This document shows, in pieces, positions 6,272 to 8,471 of a stretch of DNA of 8,471 nucleotides; position 1 is the stretch's first letter; every line of letters starts with the position of its first letter. Both the position numbers and the translations under genes were made by a program. Origin of the DNA: JAYEIA01 sp964472505 (lineage in GTDB: Bacteria > Bacteroidota > Bacteroidia > Bacteroidales > JAADGE01); assembly GCA_964472505.1 (NCBI GenBank), contig CAYYQW010000116.1, positions 1 through 8,471 of the forward strand, read 5' to 3'. The notes under the pieces are model-generated. The model saw only the letters and a list, made by a program, of their open reading frames with translations, made no database searches and had not been told where the DNA came from.

Positions 6272-8065
6272 CTAATCGGTGCATTTACAAATTTTTACCG
6301 AACGTTTTTCGATTACATTTTGCTCCGATAAAACCGTTAAAACATAATATCCGGACGGTAAAGAAAATTTGAGAAAGTTTAAGTTAATTTGGTTTTTGCC
6401 CGGCTTCAGTTGTTCTTTAGACTGAAAAACCGAACGGCCTCTGATATCGGTCAGCTTTACGGTGATCTGTTCATTTTTCTCACTTTCAATATCTATACTT
6501 AAGCGATTTTTAAAGGGATTAGGATATACCGTCAACTTGTTTTTATGTTTTAATTCGGGAATATCCGATGTCGGCGGTTCATCCGTAGCCCAATGCATCA
6601 GCCAGCCGTTGCCGGTAGTCGCACCGTCGGATTTAAAGTAAAAATGCATTTGCCTGCCGGCTGTTTTTATTATTTCAGGATGTTCCGAGCCGCTCAGTTC
6701 AGCAAGCAGATGCTCTTCATCAGGCGAGCCGCTGTAAATGAACAAAGTATCATAACCGGCTTCAATATCAATATAATCAATTGTAAGAAAAATGCTGTCG
6801 CCCTCCGGCGGATTTATCGTAAACTGCCAATTTTCATGGTTATAATAATCGCCCTGCGGCCCGCCCATATCGCTGAAAGTACCGGTAGGCCGGATATTGG
6901 CTTCATGCGTAAATTTTTCTTCAAGCAATTCCCACAAATCCGGATAATCGCCGTCGTAGCCAAGAGCCCATATACCCATGCCGGCAATCTCTTTCATTTT
7001 TATCATATCGTAAATCAAAGCCAGAGAAGCCGTATCATTGAACCAGCATTGACGGTTTTGTGCGTTTTCGATATAGCTGTAATAGCTCACCGAAGCATGC
7101 TCGTCCCATAATTTTTCATAGCCGCTGAATTCATTACGAATGGCGCTGTATATTTTGGGCGATCCGCTGCCTTCGGTTTGAGCGGGAACCATATCGGCAA
7201 CTACCGGCCAAACGCGCCCGTAGTAGGGCAGGCCCAAAACTAATTGTTCCTTCGGGATGCCTTTTTCCAAATACTTATTTACTGAGCGGGTAAGGTCGTA
7301 GGCCGACCAAATACCGCCGTTATTTTTCGGTGCGCCGGGTCCCGCATAAGCCGACCCGCTCCAATGATATTCGTATCCCATAATTATGAAATAATCTGTG
7401 GCATCAAGCATGGCCGCTACATTAAATGAATTGCTCCAATCCACAGCCGGCAGAGCTATGGAAAGTTGGGCGTCCGGGCGATACGTTTTCAGTGCCGCTG
7501 ACAAATTGTGCATCAGTGCCGTTAACTCTTCTTTTACCGATGAAGGCACCATTTCAAAATCAATGTTTATTCCGTCGGCTTCGCGATAAGCCACTAAGGA
7601 TACAATGCTGTCGATAAAAGTATTCTGAGCTTCGGGATTGAAGAAAAACGTTTCGTGATCCGAAAAAAGTGTAGCCGTAAGGTGCACACGCGAACCCGCT
7701 GTATGAGCTTCGTTTACGATATTTGTGGTTTTCCAATAGTGAGTTGTATCGGGCTCGCCGGTTTGGGCATTTACTTCATAAGAAAAATAAGCTATATCCG
7801 ACAGCAGACTGTAGTCAAAGTCATAGTATGCGGTTCCCATCCAATAAGGATACCAGCCGTAGGTTATTTTCAGCAGTTCTCTGTTTTGGGAAGTGTATAT
7901 TTTATTTTGGCCGGGCGTGTAGGTTTTTAGGGCGTTCCAAGCTTTCTCCGAATCAAAACCATAGTGCGAATAATATTCCTGCTGCTCCGCATGCGCCGAC
8001 CTGAGCTCTTGCGCATTTATTTGGCTTACCGTAAGTGTTATAATCAGAATTGTAATTATTTTCAT
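6272..8065 (-). CDS. Secreted GH18 chitinase-like glycosidase with CUB domain and T9SS sorting tail
   Basis: A 597-residue extracellular enzyme predicted to hydrolyse beta-1,4-linked N-acetylglucosamine polymers such as chitin. Domains: signal peptide 1-19 (ends INAQ); GH18 barrel about 65-385; CUB domain about 393-495; T9SS type A sorting domain about 511-592. The GH18 motif DxxDxDxE is present as DGINIDFE (164-171), with Glu171 the expected acid and Asp169 the residue that positions the substrate acetamido group. Also visible are MGYEY (229-233) after strand 6 and the conserved tryptophan of IWALGYDG (Trp366). The CUB segment has the FxSDGxxxxxGW pattern (477-488) but lacks the usual disulphide cysteines. 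The tail shows YPNPF (514-518), DIRGR and a late LPSGYYVLTV strand, ending with the short addition CKCTD. I start at ATG 8065 because it begins the signal peptide; an in-frame TTG at 8131 would add 22 residues and overlaps the predicted -33 box. It is convergent with the ABC-F gene and appears monocistronic. Peptidoglycan or glycoprotein glycans are alternative substrates. Confidence 0.92.
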   Translation of the reverse strand: MKIITILIITLTVSQINAQELRSAHAEQQEYYSHYGFDSEKAWNALKTYTPGQNKIYTSQNRELLKITYGWYPYWMGTAYYDFDYSLLSDIAYFSYEVNAQTGEPDTTHYWKTTNIVNEAHTAGSRVHLTATLFSDHETFFFNPEAQNTFIDSIVSLVAYREADGINIDFEMVPSSVKEELTALMHNLSAALKTYRPDAQLSIALPAVDWSNSFNVAAMLDATDYFIIMGYEYHWSGSAYAGPGAPKNNGGIWSAYDLTRSVNKYLEKGIPKEQLVLGLPYYGRVWPVVADMVPAQTEGSGSPKIYSAIRNEFSGYEKLWDEHASVSYYSYIENAQNRQCWFNDTASLALIYDMIKMKEIAGMGIWALGYDGDYPDLWELLEEKFTHEANIRPTGTFSDMGGPQGDYYNHENWQFTINPPEGDSIFLTIDYIDIEAGYDTLFIYSGSPDEEHLLAELSGSEHPEIIKTAGRQMHFYFKSDGATTGNGWLMHWATDEPPTSDIPELKHKNKLTVYPNPFKNRLSIDIESEKNEQITVKLTDIRGRSVFQSKEQLKPGKNQINLNFLKFSLPSGYYVLTVLSEQNVIEKRSVKICKCTD

Positions 8066-8100
8066 TAGATATAAGATGTAAGATAAATTTGCAATTGGGC

Positions 8101-8132
8101 TGCAAGATAGGAAATTTAGATCTTTACGCAAA
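8101..8132 (-). promoter_or_regulatory. Possible promoter of the GH18 gene
   Basis: On the minus strand TTTG (8132-8129) is followed after 19 bp by TATCTTGCA (8109-8101). The spacing fits the Bacteroidota -33/-7 layout, but the -7 box has one T fewer than TAnnTTTG. The leader to ATG 8065 would be about 30 nt. Moderate to weak support. Confidence 0.4.
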
Positions 8133-8151
8133 TTCGTCGAGGAAAATGATA

Positions 8152-8218
8152 AGTTAATCTTGTTTTCACACAGTCTTTAAATGCCGTGGATAGTAATATT
8201 GTTAGCACAAGCTTAACT
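8152..8218. repeat. Imperfect inverted repeat upstream of the GH18 gene
   Basis: AGTTAATCTTGT (8152-8163) and ACAAGCTTAACT (8207-8218) are inverted copies matching at 11 of 12 positions, 43 bp apart. The segment lies between the GH18 promoter region and the first right-end repeat. The loop is long for a terminator. It could be a remnant of a small mobile element, a bipartite binding site or chance. Confidence 0.35.
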
Positions 8219-8220
8219 GT

Positions 8221-8307
8221 CTGACCTCTGACTTCTGAAAACCGGTACCCTGATTGGACTGATTTTTTATGATTTTTTAAATTGTTACATTATTTCATTG
8301 TCAGGTA
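8221..8307 (+). repeat. Right-end intergenic repeat, copy A (87 bp)
   Basis: This unit recurs at 8375-8471 with only a few substitutions and two length changes. Its order is: two or three 7-bp units of the CTGACTT type (8221-8238), AAAACCGGTAC, a block where TGATT recurs at 8251, 8260 and 8270 (spacing 9-10 bp), then a shared tail ending in ATTATTTCATTGTCAGGTA. No reading frame or RNA gene is evident. The structure resembles non-coding dispersed repeats scattered between genes. Confidence 0.85.
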
Positions 8308-8360
8308 TCATTATAGGATTTTGCGGACTAATATCTTCCCGAATGACAGCAAACAACCAT

Positions 8361-8388
8361 CTGACTTCTGATATCTGACTTCTGACTT
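8361..8388 (+). repeat. 7-bp tandem array CTGACTT, four units
   Basis: Four consecutive 7-bp units: CTGACTT, CTGATAT, CTGACTT, CTGACTT, then a partial CT. Only the second unit is degenerate. The array overlaps the start of repeat copy B; the corresponding array in copy A has two full units plus CTGA, so the unit number differs between copies, as expected for slippage. Confidence 0.85.
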
Positions 8389-8471
8389 CTAAAAAACCGG
8401 TACACTGATTGGACTGATTTTTTATGATTTTTATGATTTTTTAAATTGATGCATTATTTCATTGTCAGGTA
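8375..8471 (+). repeat. Right-end intergenic repeat, copy B (97 bp, reaches window edge)
   Basis: Second copy of the unit at 8221-8307, in the same orientation, starting 154 bp after copy A starts. It has one extra A in the A-run before CCGG and one extra 9-bp ATGATTTTT unit, so TGATT recurs at 8406, 8415, 8425 and 8434. Substitutions include CCC to CAC after GGTA and TTACATT to ATGCATT in the tail. The window ends at the last base shared with copy A, so the true end is not seen. The 67 bp between the copies (8308-8374) hold nothing else I can identify besides the first two 7-bp units. Confidence 0.85.

Noticed and set aside
6593..8004. Several plus-strand frames of 60-170 codons opposite the GH18 gene.
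   Set aside because: They are antisense to a gene with clear catalytic and sorting motifs, have no promoter or leader signals of their own and show no recognisable domains. The higher GC of this gene favours long antisense frames.
8084..8091. TAAATTTG on the plus strand, matching the -7 promoter box and pointing right.
   Set aside because: No -33 TTG lies at a suitable distance and no gene follows on the plus strand before the window ends. The match lies within the leader of the GH18 gene and is probably chance in AT-rich DNA.
8066..8131. A 22-residue N-terminal extension of the GH18 protein starting at TTG 8131.
   Set aside because: It would place the signal peptide internally and overlaps the likely -33 box; ATG 8065 gives a normal export signal.
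1..8471. CRISPR array, tRNA, rRNA, toxin-antitoxin pair, defence system or phage module.
   Set aside because: No regularly spaced repeats with unique spacers, no cloverleaf or rRNA-like segment, and no nuclease, methylase, toxin or phage protein motifs were seen on either strand.

Overview
The window is bacterial and almost certainly from the Bacteroidota. Four independent signs agree: a SusC/RagA-type TonB-dependent receptor, a secreted glycosidase ending in a type IX secretion system (T9SS) type A sorting domain, several TAnnTTTG-type -7 promoter boxes instead of E. coli-like -10 boxes, and A-rich rather than Shine-Dalgarno sequence in front of the start codons. I cannot name the genus. The T9SS tail argues for a T9SS-bearing lineage.

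Layout, left to right. (1) 1-283: a 105-bp repeat copy followed by a promoter-like region. (2) 284-2920 (+): a compact, AT-rich SusC-like receptor with no SusD partner visible. (3) 2921-3329: a terminator-like hairpin, a perfect 16-bp palindrome, the second copy of the 105-bp repeat (102 of 105 positions identical by eye, same orientation) and a promoter. The receptor gene therefore sits between two direct repeats. (4) 3330-4397 (+): an exported protein of unknown function with a probable small outer-membrane beta-barrel at its C-terminus. (5) 4585-6204 (+): an ABC-F ATPase of the YbiT-like branch, with its own promoter. (6) 6272-8065 (-): a secreted GH18 chitinase-like enzyme with CUB and T9SS sorting domains, convergent with the ABC-F gene. 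(7) 8066-8471: the GH18 promoter region, an imperfect inverted repeat, and two copies of a roughly 90-bp dispersed-type repeat built from 7-bp and 9-bp units, the second running off the window edge.

The genes do not form one operon. Each has its own upstream signals, and gaps between them are 67 to 409 bp. The receptor and the GH18 enzyme could both serve glycan use, but they are over 3 kb apart, on opposite strands and separated by a translation-factor gene, so I do not infer a shared locus. I found no convincing new multi-gene system. The items most worth a second look are the repeat-flanked orphan receptor, the unknown beta-barrel protein, the matched one-sided degeneration of the ABC-F ATP sites, and the right-end repeats.
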